From Streptomyces rimosus (lineage in GTDB: Bacteria; Actinomycetota; Actinomycetes; Streptomycetales; Streptomycetaceae), in contig NZ_CP023688.1 in NCBI RefSeq assembly GCF_008704655.1, positions 8,311,001 to 8,375,000 of the forward strand: 64,000 nt of DNA, written 5' to 3'. Every line of letters starts with the position of its first letter. Position 1 is the stretch's first letter. The translations under genes were made by a program, and so were the position numbers. Of the stretch, positions 51,803-59,873 are shown one piece after another. The notes below the pieces were generated by a model. The model did not search any database and was not told where the DNA came from. It was given only the letters and a program-made list of their open reading frames with translations.

Positions 51803-52764
51803 CCACCGCACGGCTGTGTGCCCCCGCCTACGAGCTGGGCGAGTACGCCGACCCCGTCACCGAGCTGCCGGAACTGCTCGCGGACCCCGACACCGCGGCC
51901 CGGCTGACCGCCCCGGCCGCCGGGTTCGACACCTACCACTGGTCGGACGGGCAGGTGGTGGAGCTGATGGCCGCCGCGGCCCAGCGCACCCTGGGCGAGG
52001 CCGGGGTGCCGGGCGACGAGGTCGATCTCGTGCTGCTGGCCACCGACTCGCTGCCGCGCGACCGCACGGCCCACCGGGACGTGGCCGAACTGCTCCAGGA
52101 CATCGGGCTGACCCGCGCCACCGCGAGCACGCTCGGCCTGATGGACTGCGCCACCGCCATGGCCGCCGTGGGCACCGCGGCCTCCCTGGTCCGGGACGGC
52201 AGCGCCCGCCATGTCCTGGTCGTCACCGGCGATCTGGCCGACCACGCCACCGGCGGCGAACGCGTCGTCGCGGGCGGCGCGGCCATCGCCAGCGACGCCG
52301 CCGCCACCGCCCTGGTATCGGCGACCGCGGCCGGACTGCCGGTGCTGGGCATGGCCCACCACGCCGCACCGGAGAGCCTTTCCGGGGAACCCGCGCGGCA
52401 GCAGCTGGCGGCCCGGATCGCCGCGCACCGCGAACTGTTCGCCCGGCTCGCGGAGCGGCACCCGGTCCGGCCCGAGGAGGTACGGGCCGTCCTGCCCAGC
52501 AACTTCGCGCGCAACGTCCTGGAGATCTACCTCTCCGACGTCGGCTACGGCGGCGACCGGCTCGCGCTGGGCAACGTCGGCCGGATCGGGCACTGCCTCG
52601 GCAGCGACCCGCTGATCAACCTCGCGGACCGGCTCGCGGAGACCAAGGCCGCCGGGGAGGACGCGGGCGGCCCGGAGGACCGCCTCGTGCTGCTCGGCGC
52701 GGGCATCTCCCACCTGGCGGCGGTGCTGCTGGGCGCGCGCCCGCTGCCGGCGGGGGCGGGATGA
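51799..52764 (+). CDS. KAS III-like (FabH-fold) protein 1, cluster gene 9
   Basis: 321 residues. The thiolase fold of FabH-like enzymes is clear: LVLLATDSLPRDRT, Cys117 in LMDCATAMAAV (nucleophile elbow), and an N-terminal duplication. But the FabH triad is rearranged: where FabH has His (PHQAN) this has Ser234-Asn235 (LPSNFARN), and where it has Asn (GNTSA) this has His265 (GHCLGSDP). The same pattern appears in the next gene. Such KAS III-like proteins in biosynthetic clusters often transfer acyl groups instead of forming C-C bonds. It may transfer the PKS product to an amine or hydroxyl. It overlaps gene 10 by 4 bases. Confidence 0.85.
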   Translation: MTTARLCAPAYELGEYADPVTELPELLADPDTAARLTAPAAGFDTYHWSDGQVVELMAAAAQRTLGEAGVPGDEVDLVLLATDSLPRDRTAHRDVAELLQDIGLTRATASTLGLMDCATAMAAVGTAASLVRDGSARHVLVVTGDLADHATGGERVVAGGAAIASDAAATALVSATAAGLPVLGMAHHAAPESLSGEPARQQLAARIAAHRELFARLAERHPVRPEEVRAVLPSNFARNVLEIYLSDVGYGGDRLALGNVGRIGHCLGSDPLINLADRLAETKAAGEDAGGPEDRLVLLGAGISHLAAVLLGARPLPAGAG

Positions 52765-53672
52765 GTACGGCGGCGGCCCATGTGAACGGCCTCGGCGCGG
52801 AGTTGGGCGCGATACGCCGCAAGGTCGCCGAACTCCCCGAGTACGCGGGCGGACCACCGGACGCGGGCACCGGCTTCGCCGAGTACCGCGAGGCCGAGGG
52901 CGGCATCCTCGACCTCTTCGGCCCGGCCATGCGCGGCGCGCTGGATGCCTCCGGAACCGACCCGGCCACGGTGGACACGGTGCTGCTCGCGACCGAGTCG
53001 CTGCCCGCCGACGGCCCGGACAGGACCGCCCTCGCGGGCCTGCTGAGCGACCTCGGTTTGCGCCGCGCCTACCCGGTGATGCTGGGCCTGGCCGACTGCT
53101 CCACCGCCATCGCCGCCTTCGACATCGCGGCGTCCCTGGTGCGGTCGGGCGCGTCCGGCACGGTGCTGGTGGTCTCCGGGGACCTGGTGCGTACGGTGCT
53201 GCCGGGCGGCCGGGTGGTGCTGGGCGGCACGGCGGTCGCCGGGGACGGGGCCGCGGCGGCCGTCGTCTCCGGGCGGCGGTACGGCTGGGAAGTGCTCGGC
53301 GGGGCCCGCGGAATTGCTGCCGAGGCTGCCACGCCGGGCCATCGTATGTCTGCTCAACTGGCCATGTATCAAGGCTTGTTCGCCGACCTGTGGGAAGCGA
53401 CGGGGCTGACGCCCCGCGACCTGGGGCCCGGTGCCGTGCTGCCCAGCAACCTCGCCCGGGACGCCCTGCGGACGTTCCTGGGCGAGGCCGGAATCGCCGA
53501 CTCGCAGGTGTACCTGGACAACGTGCCGCGTATCGCGCACTGTCTGGGCAGCGACCCGCTGATCAATCTCGCCGACCGTACGGCCGGGGGCGGCGCACCG
53601 TCCCCCGTCGTACTGCTCGGCACCAGCGCGGTGCACGCCGCCGCCGTTCTACTACGTCCCGTGGAGGAATGA
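52761..53672 (+). CDS. KAS III-like (FabH-fold) protein 2, cluster gene 10
   Basis: 303 residues, a paralogue of gene 9 with the same altered active site: Cys113 in LADCSTAIAAF, Ser229 in LPSNLARD, and His260 in AHCLGSDPLINLAD. It is shorter at the N-terminus, which contains a hydrophilic leader. The two are adjacent and coupled, so they probably arose by duplication and may form a heterodimer. Codon use near 53330-53380 (GCTGCCGAGGCTGCC, then TATGTCTGCTCAACT) is slightly less GC-rich than the neighbours. The reaction is not known. Confidence 0.82.
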   Translation: MSTAAAHVNGLGAELGAIRRKVAELPEYAGGPPDAGTGFAEYREAEGGILDLFGPAMRGALDASGTDPATVDTVLLATESLPADGPDRTALAGLLSDLGLRRAYPVMLGLADCSTAIAAFDIAASLVRSGASGTVLVVSGDLVRTVLPGGRVVLGGTAVAGDGAAAAVVSGRRYGWEVLGGARGIAAEAATPGHRMSAQLAMYQGLFADLWEATGLTPRDLGPGAVLPSNLARDALRTFLGEAGIADSQVYLDNVPRIAHCLGSDPLINLADRTAGGGAPSPVVLLGTSAVHAAAVLLRPVEE

Positions 53673-53676
53673 ACAC

Positions 53677-53937
53677 ATGCCGACGGCAGAGGAGAGGACC
53701 GCCGGAATCTGGCGGGAGATCCTGGACCTGGACACCGGGACGCCCATCGGCCCGGAGGACGACTTCTTCGCCCTGGGCGGCACGTCCCTCCAGGCCATGT
53801 CCCTGGTGCAGCGGCTGCGCGAGGAGTTCGGCGCCCCGGTGGCGCTGAGCGCGCTGCTGGCGGACGCCTCGCTGCGGGCCGTCACCGCCGCGGTGACGGC
53901 GCACGGAGCCGGGCACGAGGAGACCGCCCGGCCGTGA
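53677..53937 (+). CDS. Free-standing carrier protein (PCP-type), cluster gene 11
   Basis: 86 residues from ATG 53677, four bases after the gene 10 stop. The carrier fold is one domain: a first helix RTAGIWREIL, then DDFFALGGTSLQAMSLV with the phosphopantetheine Ser in the middle of GGTSL, and the helix 3-4 part. The GGTS motif is PCP-type rather than the DSL of fatty acid ACPs. Placed directly after the KAS III pair, it is the likely carrier they act on. It overlaps the MFS start. Confidence 0.92.
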   Translation: MPTAEERTAGIWREILDLDTGTPIGPEDDFFALGGTSLQAMSLVQRLREEFGAPVALSALLADASLRAVTAAVTAHGAGHEETARP

Positions 53938-55265
53938 AGATCCAGTCTGTGGCCGCCCTGCGGCAACTCCCGCCCCGCACCCGGGCGGTGATGGGCGCCA
54001 ACCTGGTCAGTTCGGTGGGCACCGGACTGGTCCAGCCGTTCCTGGTCCTGTATCTGACCCGGGTGCGCGGGCTGCCCGTCGGCGCCGCCACCGCCGTCAT
54101 CTCGGTGATCGCGGTGGCCTCGCTGCTCGGCGGGCCGCTGGCCGGACGGCTGGCCGACGGCCGCTCGCTGCGCGCCACGGCCGCCGCCGCGATGGCCCTC
54201 GCGGCCCTCGGCACGGCCTCGTTCGCGCTGGTCACCGGGGTGGGCGGCGCGGTGCTGGCCGGGTCGGCCTACGGACTGGCGTACGGCGCGATGCTCTCCG
54301 TCTGGAACACCGCCATCGGCCGGAGCGTGACGGGCGAGGCCCGGTCCACCGTGTTCGGGCTCCAGTTCGTCGGGCTCAACGCGGGGGTGGGGCTCGGCGG
54401 CCTGCTCGGCGGAATCTTCGCCTCGACGGCCGATCCGGGCCGCTTCCAATTGCTGTACGTCTGTGACGGCCTGTCGTTCCTGGCGGCCGGCGCCGTCCTC
54501 GTCCTCGCGGTGGGGCGGGGGCCGGAACGCCCGGACCCGGCAGCGGCAGAACCCGCCGCCGGGCCCCGCGGCTACGCCGTCGTCCTCCGGGACCGCGCGC
54601 TGCTCAAGGTGCTCGCCTTCACCGTCGCGCTGATGGTGGTGGGGTACGGGCAGCTGGAGTCCAGCATTCCCGGGCTGGTCGCGGTGCGCGGCATGGACGC
54701 GCGGATCATGGCGTGGGGCTTCGTGGCCAACACCTGCTGCATCGTGCTGATCCAGTTCGCGGCGGTCACCCGCATCTCCCGCTCCCGGCCCGCCGTCCTG
54801 CTCGCCGGGACCGCCGGAAGCTGGGCGGCCAGCTGGCTGCTGCTCCTGCTGGCCACCGTCAGCAGCAGCACCGCGGTACAGGCCGCGCTGGTGATCGGCG
54901 CGCTGGCGGTGTTCGCCGTGGGGGAGGCACTGCTGGCCGTGGCACTGCCCACCCTCGTCAACACGCTGGCGAGCGATCCGGTACGCGGCCGGTACAACGG
55001 CGCCTACTCCGCGGCCATGTCGGGGGGCCTGGTCCTGGGCCCGCTGCTCGGCGGCCGGCTGCTCACCGGCGGACAGCCGTGGCTGCTGGCCGTGGTGCTG
55101 GGCGCGGGGTGTGTGGCGTGCGTGGCCCTGGCGCCGCGGCTCGGGCGGCTGCACGGCCCGTCGGACAGCGCGCAGACGGCTGCGCCGGAGGCGCCGGACG
55201 ACCGGCACACCAGTGATCCGTACGAGAACGAGCCGCAGCGGCTGGGTTCCGGGGGTGGACGATGA
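53934..55265 (+). CDS. MFS transporter, cluster gene 12
   Basis: 443 residues from GTG 53934. Twelve hydrophobic helices, with an MFS loop 2-3 motif as GGPLAGRLADGRSLRATA and a related motif in the second half. The size and helix pattern fit drug-efflux MFS proteins (DHA1 type, MdtH/Bmr-like). It is in the middle of the run and coupled to both neighbours, so it is the likely exporter of the product and part of self-protection. The C-terminal 45 residues are hydrophilic. Confidence 0.92.
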   Translation: MKIQSVAALRQLPPRTRAVMGANLVSSVGTGLVQPFLVLYLTRVRGLPVGAATAVISVIAVASLLGGPLAGRLADGRSLRATAAAAMALAALGTASFALVTGVGGAVLAGSAYGLAYGAMLSVWNTAIGRSVTGEARSTVFGLQFVGLNAGVGLGGLLGGIFASTADPGRFQLLYVCDGLSFLAAGAVLVLAVGRGPERPDPAAAEPAAGPRGYAVVLRDRALLKVLAFTVALMVVGYGQLESSIPGLVAVRGMDARIMAWGFVANTCCIVLIQFAAVTRISRSRPAVLLAGTAGSWAASWLLLLLATVSSSTAVQAALVIGALAVFAVGEALLAVALPTLVNTLASDPVRGRYNGAYSAAMSGGLVLGPLLGGRLLTGGQPWLLAVVLGAGCVACVALAPRLGRLHGPSDSAQTAAPEAPDDRHTSDPYENEPQRLGSGGGR

Positions 55266-58200
55266 CGGCCGTACACGAGATCTTCCGGCAGCGGGCGGCC
55301 GAGCGCCCGGACGCCACCGCCCTGCTCCACGGGGAGCGCACCGTGAGCTACCGGACGCTGGACCGCGCCTCGGACGCCTACGCGGCCGAACTCGCCGCGG
55401 CAGGAGTACGCGCCGCAGACATCGTGCCCGTCCTGATGCCCCGCTCCCCGCGCTACGTGGCAACCCTCCTGGCGATCCTCAAACTGGGCGCCGCCTACGC
55501 GGCCCTCGACCCCCGCTGGCCCGCGCCCCGGATCGCCGAACTGACGAGGCGGGCGGACGCCCCGCTGATCGCTGCCGCTCCGGGACACCAGGAGACCCCG
55601 CCCGTCCCGGTGTGGGTGCCCGGCACGGACATCGAGGAAGCCGCCGCCGGCGCCCAGCCCCTGCCGCCGGTGCCCGTACGGGAGACGGACACCTGCTGCG
55701 TCTTCTTCACCTCCGGCAGCACCGGCCGCCCCAAGGGCGTGCTCTCACCGCACGCCGGAACGGTACGGCTGTTCACGGCCGAACCGGCCTCCCGCTTCGC
55801 CGATCTCGGCCCCGACACGGTCTGGCCACAGGCCGCCCCGCTGCCCTGGGACGCCGCCTCCCTGGAACTGTGGGGAGCGCTGCTCAACGGGGGCACCTCC
55901 GTGCTCGTGGACGAGCCCTACCTGACGGCGGACGGGCTGCGCGACCTCGTACGCCGGGCGGGCGTGAACACGCTGTGGCTCACCGCCTCGCTGTTCCACC
56001 TGCTCGTGGAGGAGGACCCGGACTGCTTCCACGGGCTGCGGCAGCTCATGGCGGGCGGCGAACGTCTCTCGCCCGCCCACGTCCGCCGCTTCGTACGGGC
56101 GCACCCCCACATCACGCTGGTGAACGGCTACGGCCCCGTAGAGACGACGGTCTTCGCCACCGCCCACCGGATCACGCCCGCCGATGTCGCCGACGACCAG
56201 GCGCCGGGCACGCAGATCCCGGTGGGCCGCCCGGTCGGACGGACCGACGTGTTCGTCCTGGACGAGGAGTCGCGGCCGGTCCCGCCGGGCACCACCGGCG
56301 AGATCTGCGTCGCGGGCGCCGGACTGGCCGGCGGCTACCTCGCGGACCCGGAGCAGACCGCGCGCAGCTTCGTCGACCTTCCGCTGGACGGCACCGTACG
56401 CCGCGTCTACCGCACCGGCGACCTGGGCTTTTGCTCCGTCGACGGCACCCTGCACTACGCGGGCCGCCGCGACCGCCAGGTCAAGGTGCACGGACACCGC
56501 ATCGAGCCGGGCGAAGTGGAAGCCGCGGCGGCCCGGGTGCCCGGAGTGCTCCGGTGCGCCGCCGTCCCGCTGATGGAGGACGGGCGGTGCGTGGGGCTGG
56601 CCGCCGCGTACACGGTGCGGGACGGCCGGGAGCCGGTGAGCGCGGAGACGGTGCGCCGCACGCTGGCCGAGCGGCTGCCGGAGTACCTGGTGCCCCGGGA
56701 ACTGGCCGCCGTGGAGGCCTTCCCGCTGACCGACAACGGAAAGCTGGATACGGCCGCGCTGCTGGACCTGATCACCGCGCGCACGGAAGCGGCCCGGCGC
56801 CGGGCCGACGCGCCTGGGCTTTGTGACGTAGTGGACGGCTCGGCAGCAGCCCATGTCACCGCGGCCTTCGCCGAGATCCTGCGCCGGGACCCGGACGACG
56901 TGCCCCCCGACGCCTCGTTCTTCGAGCTGGGCGGCACCTCGCTGGACGGCGCCCGGCTGTGCGTCCGCATCGGCGGGCGCACCGGCGTCCCGGTACCGGC
57001 CTCCGTACTGATCGCGGGCCCGACCGTACGCGACCTGGCGGAGTGGATCGAGAAGCGGCAGGCGGAGCCGGGGGAGTCCACCCAGCCCGTGCTCACAGGC
57101 CCGCTGACGCTGCTCCCCGTCCAGACCGGCTTCCTGTACGAGCAGCAGCTCGACCCGTCCGACACCTCGGCGCACTGCGTCCTGCTGTGGCGGGTGACCG
57201 GCGCCTTCGACCCGGAGGCGTTCCGGGCCGCCGCGGACGACGTACACCGGCGGCACCAGTCGCTGCACGCCCGCTATGTCTTCGACCGCCGCCCGGTGGC
57301 ACTCCTGGACGGCCCGGCCGCGCCGGTGGACGTACGGGTCCTCGATCCGGCCGGGGACGAGACGGCCGCGCTCACGGCCGTACACACCGAGCTGCACCGG
57401 CCGCTGGACATCGGCTCCGGAGCAAACTGGCGGTGCGTCATGGTGCCCTCGGCGGCCGGTGACCGCTGGTGGCTGGGCATCGTCGTACACCACATCGCCT
57501 TCGACGGCGGTTCCGCGCGGCCGCTGGCCGAGGACCTGTCGGCGGCCTACGCGGCCCGGCTGCGCGGCGAGGAGCCCAGGGCCCCGCGCCCCGCCCCGCT
57601 GGCGGCCGTCCTGGCGGGCCACCGCGCGCAGGTGAACGGACACACCGGCGAGGAGCAGCGCGCGTACTGGCGTGACGAACTGACCGGCGTGCCGCCGCTG
57701 GCCCTGCCGTCCCCCGAAAAGACACCCTCTGAAGGCGCGGCGCCCACTTTCACCCTCTCCGCCACCGAGTACGCGGCTCTGGAAGAGCGGGCCCGGCACC
57801 ACGGCAGCACCCGCTTCGCGGTGCTGCTGGCGGTCTACGCCGAAGCCCTGGCCGCCGCGACCGGGCAGCACGACCTCGCGGTGGGCGCGCCCGTCGCCAA
57901 GCGCTACCACCCGGACACCGCCGACGCGGTCGGCTGCCTGATCGACGTGGTCTGCTTCCGGATGCGCCCGGCCGGTGACGGCACGGCGGACGCGCTGCCC
58001 CGCCTCCTGGAGAGCATCCACGCGGGTCTGGCCGCGCAGGACGTGCCGTTCGAGGAGGTGGTACGGCTGGCCGCCGACCCGGCACGGGACCGGACCCGGC
58101 ATCCGCTCTTCCAGACGATGTTCGCGCTCCAGGAGGGGCCGCCGCAGCGCCTGGAGCTGGCGGGCTGCGGAACCGAGCCCGTACGGGAACCGGCACCGCG

Positions 58201-58354
58201 GGCCGTCCACGAGCTGGAGGTGGAGGTGTGGCCGGACGGCGCGGGCGGCGCCGAGGTGATCTTCGGGCACCGGCCGGACCAGGTGTCCACCGCGTTCGTG
58301 GCCCGGGTGGCCGCCGCGTACCACCGCCTCCTGCGGCAGCCGGACCGGCCGTGA
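55262..58354 (+). CDS. NRPS A-PCP-C protein, valine-like code, cluster gene 13
   Basis: 1030 residues from ATG 55262. A domain about 5-500: FFTSGSTGRPKGVL, NGYGPVETT, YRTGDLGF and NGKLDTAAL with the A10 Lys. PCP about 530-605, FFELGGTSLDGA. C domain about 615-1025 with an intact active site His743-His744-x3-Asp-Gly (HHIAFDGG). A hand-aligned code D-A-L-W-M-G-G-V-F-K is very near valine codes of the DA(F/L)W(I/M)GGTFK type. The order A-PCP-C, with C last, means that the final C acts on a donor and an acceptor from other proteins, or moves the chain to a free amine. There is no thioesterase. Confidence 0.93.
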   Translation: MTAVHEIFRQRAAERPDATALLHGERTVSYRTLDRASDAYAAELAAAGVRAADIVPVLMPRSPRYVATLLAILKLGAAYAALDPRWPAPRIAELTRRADAPLIAAAPGHQETPPVPVWVPGTDIEEAAAGAQPLPPVPVRETDTCCVFFTSGSTGRPKGVLSPHAGTVRLFTAEPASRFADLGPDTVWPQAAPLPWDAASLELWGALLNGGTSVLVDEPYLTADGLRDLVRRAGVNTLWLTASLFHLLVEEDPDCFHGLRQLMAGGERLSPAHVRRFVRAHPHITLVNGYGPVETTVFATAHRITPADVADDQAPGTQIPVGRPVGRTDVFVLDEESRPVPPGTTGEICVAGAGLAGGYLADPEQTARSFVDLPLDGTVRRVYRTGDLGFCSVDGTLHYAGRRDRQVKVHGHRIEPGEVEAAAARVPGVLRCAAVPLMEDGRCVGLAAAYTVRDGREPVSAETVRRTLAERLPEYLVPRELAAVEAFPLTDNGKLDTAALLDLITARTEAARRRADAPGLCDVVDGSAAAHVTAAFAEILRRDPDDVPPDASFFELGGTSLDGARLCVRIGGRTGVPVPASVLIAGPTVRDLAEWIEKRQAEPGESTQPVLTGPLTLLPVQTGFLYEQQLDPSDTSAHCVLLWRVTGAFDPEAFRAAADDVHRRHQSLHARYVFDRRPVALLDGPAAPVDVRVLDPAGDETAALTAVHTELHRPLDIGSGANWRCVMVPSAAGDRWWLGIVVHHIAFDGGSARPLAEDLSAAYAARLRGEEPRAPRPAPLAAVLAGHRAQVNGHTGEEQRAYWRDELTGVPPLALPSPEKTPSEGAAPTFTLSATEYAALEERARHHGSTRFAVLLAVYAEALAAATGQHDLAVGAPVAKRYHPDTADAVGCLIDVVCFRMRPAGDGTADALPRLLESIHAGLAAQDVPFEEVVRLAADPARDRTRHPLFQTMFALQEGPPQRLELAGCGTEPVREPAPRAVHELEVEVWPDGAGGAEVIFGHRPDQVSTAFVARVAAAYHRLLRQPDRP

Positions 58355-58683
58355 ACGGGCGGACCGACGCGGTGAACGGCGGCGTGGGCGGCCTCGACAG
58401 CCCGGCTCGCCACCGGTCCCGCATCCACGAACTGGACCGGGACATCGCCCGGCTCATCCGCCTGCGCACCGCCGAGGACCGCCGCCTCCAGGACGCGCGC
58501 CGCGCCGTCGGACACCCCCGTACGGACCTGGCCTGGGAGAACGCCGTACTGCGCGGCTACCAGGAGGCGCTGGGCCCGGCCGGCGCGCAACTGGCCCTGC
58601 TCCTGCTCGGACTGGGCCGCAGCACGCCCCCAAAGCCGGCCGCCGAACCGGAAGAACGGACGAAGGAGCACACCAGCACATGA
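58351..58683 (+). CDS. Small AroQ-type chorismate-mutase-like protein, cluster gene 14
   Basis: 110 residues from GTG 58351, overlapping the previous stop by 4 bases. A long helix (RIHELDRDIARLIRLRTAEDRRLQ), then the short AVGHPRTDLAWENAVLRGYQEALG and a last helix. This follows the AroQ fold: D/I spacing of helix 1, an Arg at the end of helix 1, the D-x3-E turn and the V-L-R helix. The key Arg and Lys residues are only partly present, so an inactive or altered homologue is possible. It may feed chorismate- or prephenate-derived acid into the pathway. The C-terminal 20 residues are charged. Confidence 0.6.
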   Translation: MNGRTDAVNGGVGGLDSPARHRSRIHELDRDIARLIRLRTAEDRRLQDARRAVGHPRTDLAWENAVLRGYQEALGPAGAQLALLLLGLGRSTPPKPAAEPEERTKEHTST

Positions 58684-59873
58684 CAGCGCCCGAACGCGGC
58701 TACGCGGACTACCAGTACCAGATCTACGTGCGAGGGCTCCAGGACGCGGTCCCGCCCTTCACCACCGACCTCGGAGCTCTGGAGGACCAGGCCCGCGACC
58801 GCCTCGGCCCCAAGCCCTACTGGTACATCGCGGGCGCGGCCGGCACCGGCGCCACCGCGCGCGCCAACCGCGCCGCCTTCGACCGCCACCGCATCGTCCC
58901 GCGCATGCTGCGCGACGCCACCGCCCGCGACCAGCGCACCACCGTACTGGGCAGCGAACTGCCCGCCCCCGTCGTCCTCGCCCCGATCGGGGTGCAGTCC
59001 CAGGTCCACCCGGAAGGCGAGCTGGCCACCGCCCGCGCCGCCGCGGCCACCGGTGTGCCGATGGTGCTGAGCACCGCCGCCTCGCACACCATCGAGGAGG
59101 TCGCCGAGGCCAACGGCGACGGGCAGCGCTGGTTCCAGCTGTACTGGCCGCACGACGACGAGGTGACCGCCAGCATCCTCAAGCGGGCCCGCACGTCCGG
59201 CTACACGGCCCTGGTCGTCACCCTGGACACCTGGCAGCTCGCCTGGCGACCGCACGACCTCGACCAGGCGTATCTGCCGTTCCTGCGCGGCGACGGGGTG
59301 GCGATCCCGCTGTCCGACCCGGTCTTCCGCTCCCGGCTGGAGCGGCCGGTCGAGGAGGACCCGCAGGGCGCGGCCATGCAGTGGCTGCCGATCTTCAGCG
59401 GCAAGGCGCACACCTGGGACGAACTGGGCTTCCTGCGGGAGCACTGGGACGGCCCGATCGTCCTGAAGGGCATCGTGCACCCCGAGGACGCGCGCCGGGC
59501 GGTGCGGGCCGGGATGGACGGCATCGTGGTGTCCAACCACGGCGGCCGGCAGGTGGACGGGGCGGTCGCCGCCCTGGACGCGCTGGTCGACGTGGTGGCG
59601 GAGGTCGGCACCGAGACGGAGGTGCTCTTCGACTCCGGTATCCGCAGCGGCGCCGATGTGTTCAAGGCGCTGGCCCTGGGCGCGCGGGCGGTGCTGCTGG
59701 GGCGCCCGTACGTCTACGGGCTGGCCCTCGGCGGCGCCGCGGGCGTGGAGCACGTCGTACGCGGCCTGCTCGCGGACTTCGACCTGACGATGGGACTGTC
59801 CGGGTGCACCACGCTCGCGGACATCGGCCCGGACACGCTGCACGCGGGCGGCGGAGGGGAGGTGCGGCGGTGA
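58680..59873 (+). CDS. FMN-dependent alpha-hydroxy-acid oxidase (lactate 2-monooxygenase family), cluster gene 15
   Basis: 397 residues. A TIM barrel of the glycolate oxidase/lactate monooxygenase family, closest in pattern to mycobacterial lactate 2-monooxygenase: start YADYQYQIYVRGLQ, PYWYIAGAAGTGATARANRAAF, VVTLDTWQLAWRPHDLDQAYLPFLRG and VLFDSGIRSGADVFKALALGARAVLLGRPYVYG. The catalytic His287 is in VSNHGGRQ with the Arg next to it. It should oxidise an alpha-hydroxy acid to the alpha-keto acid, or to the acid one carbon shorter. Coupled to the chorismate-mutase-like gene, which suggests an aryl- or cyclohexenyl-lactate or mandelate-like substrate. Confidence 0.9.
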   Translation: MTAPERGYADYQYQIYVRGLQDAVPPFTTDLGALEDQARDRLGPKPYWYIAGAAGTGATARANRAAFDRHRIVPRMLRDATARDQRTTVLGSELPAPVVLAPIGVQSQVHPEGELATARAAAATGVPMVLSTAASHTIEEVAEANGDGQRWFQLYWPHDDEVTASILKRARTSGYTALVVTLDTWQLAWRPHDLDQAYLPFLRGDGVAIPLSDPVFRSRLERPVEEDPQGAAMQWLPIFSGKAHTWDELGFLREHWDGPIVLKGIVHPEDARRAVRAGMDGIVVSNHGGRQVDGAVAALDALVDVVAEVGTETEVLFDSGIRSGADVFKALALGARAVLLGRPYVYGLALGGAAGVEHVVRGLLADFDLTMGLSGCTTLADIGPDTLHAGGGGEVRR

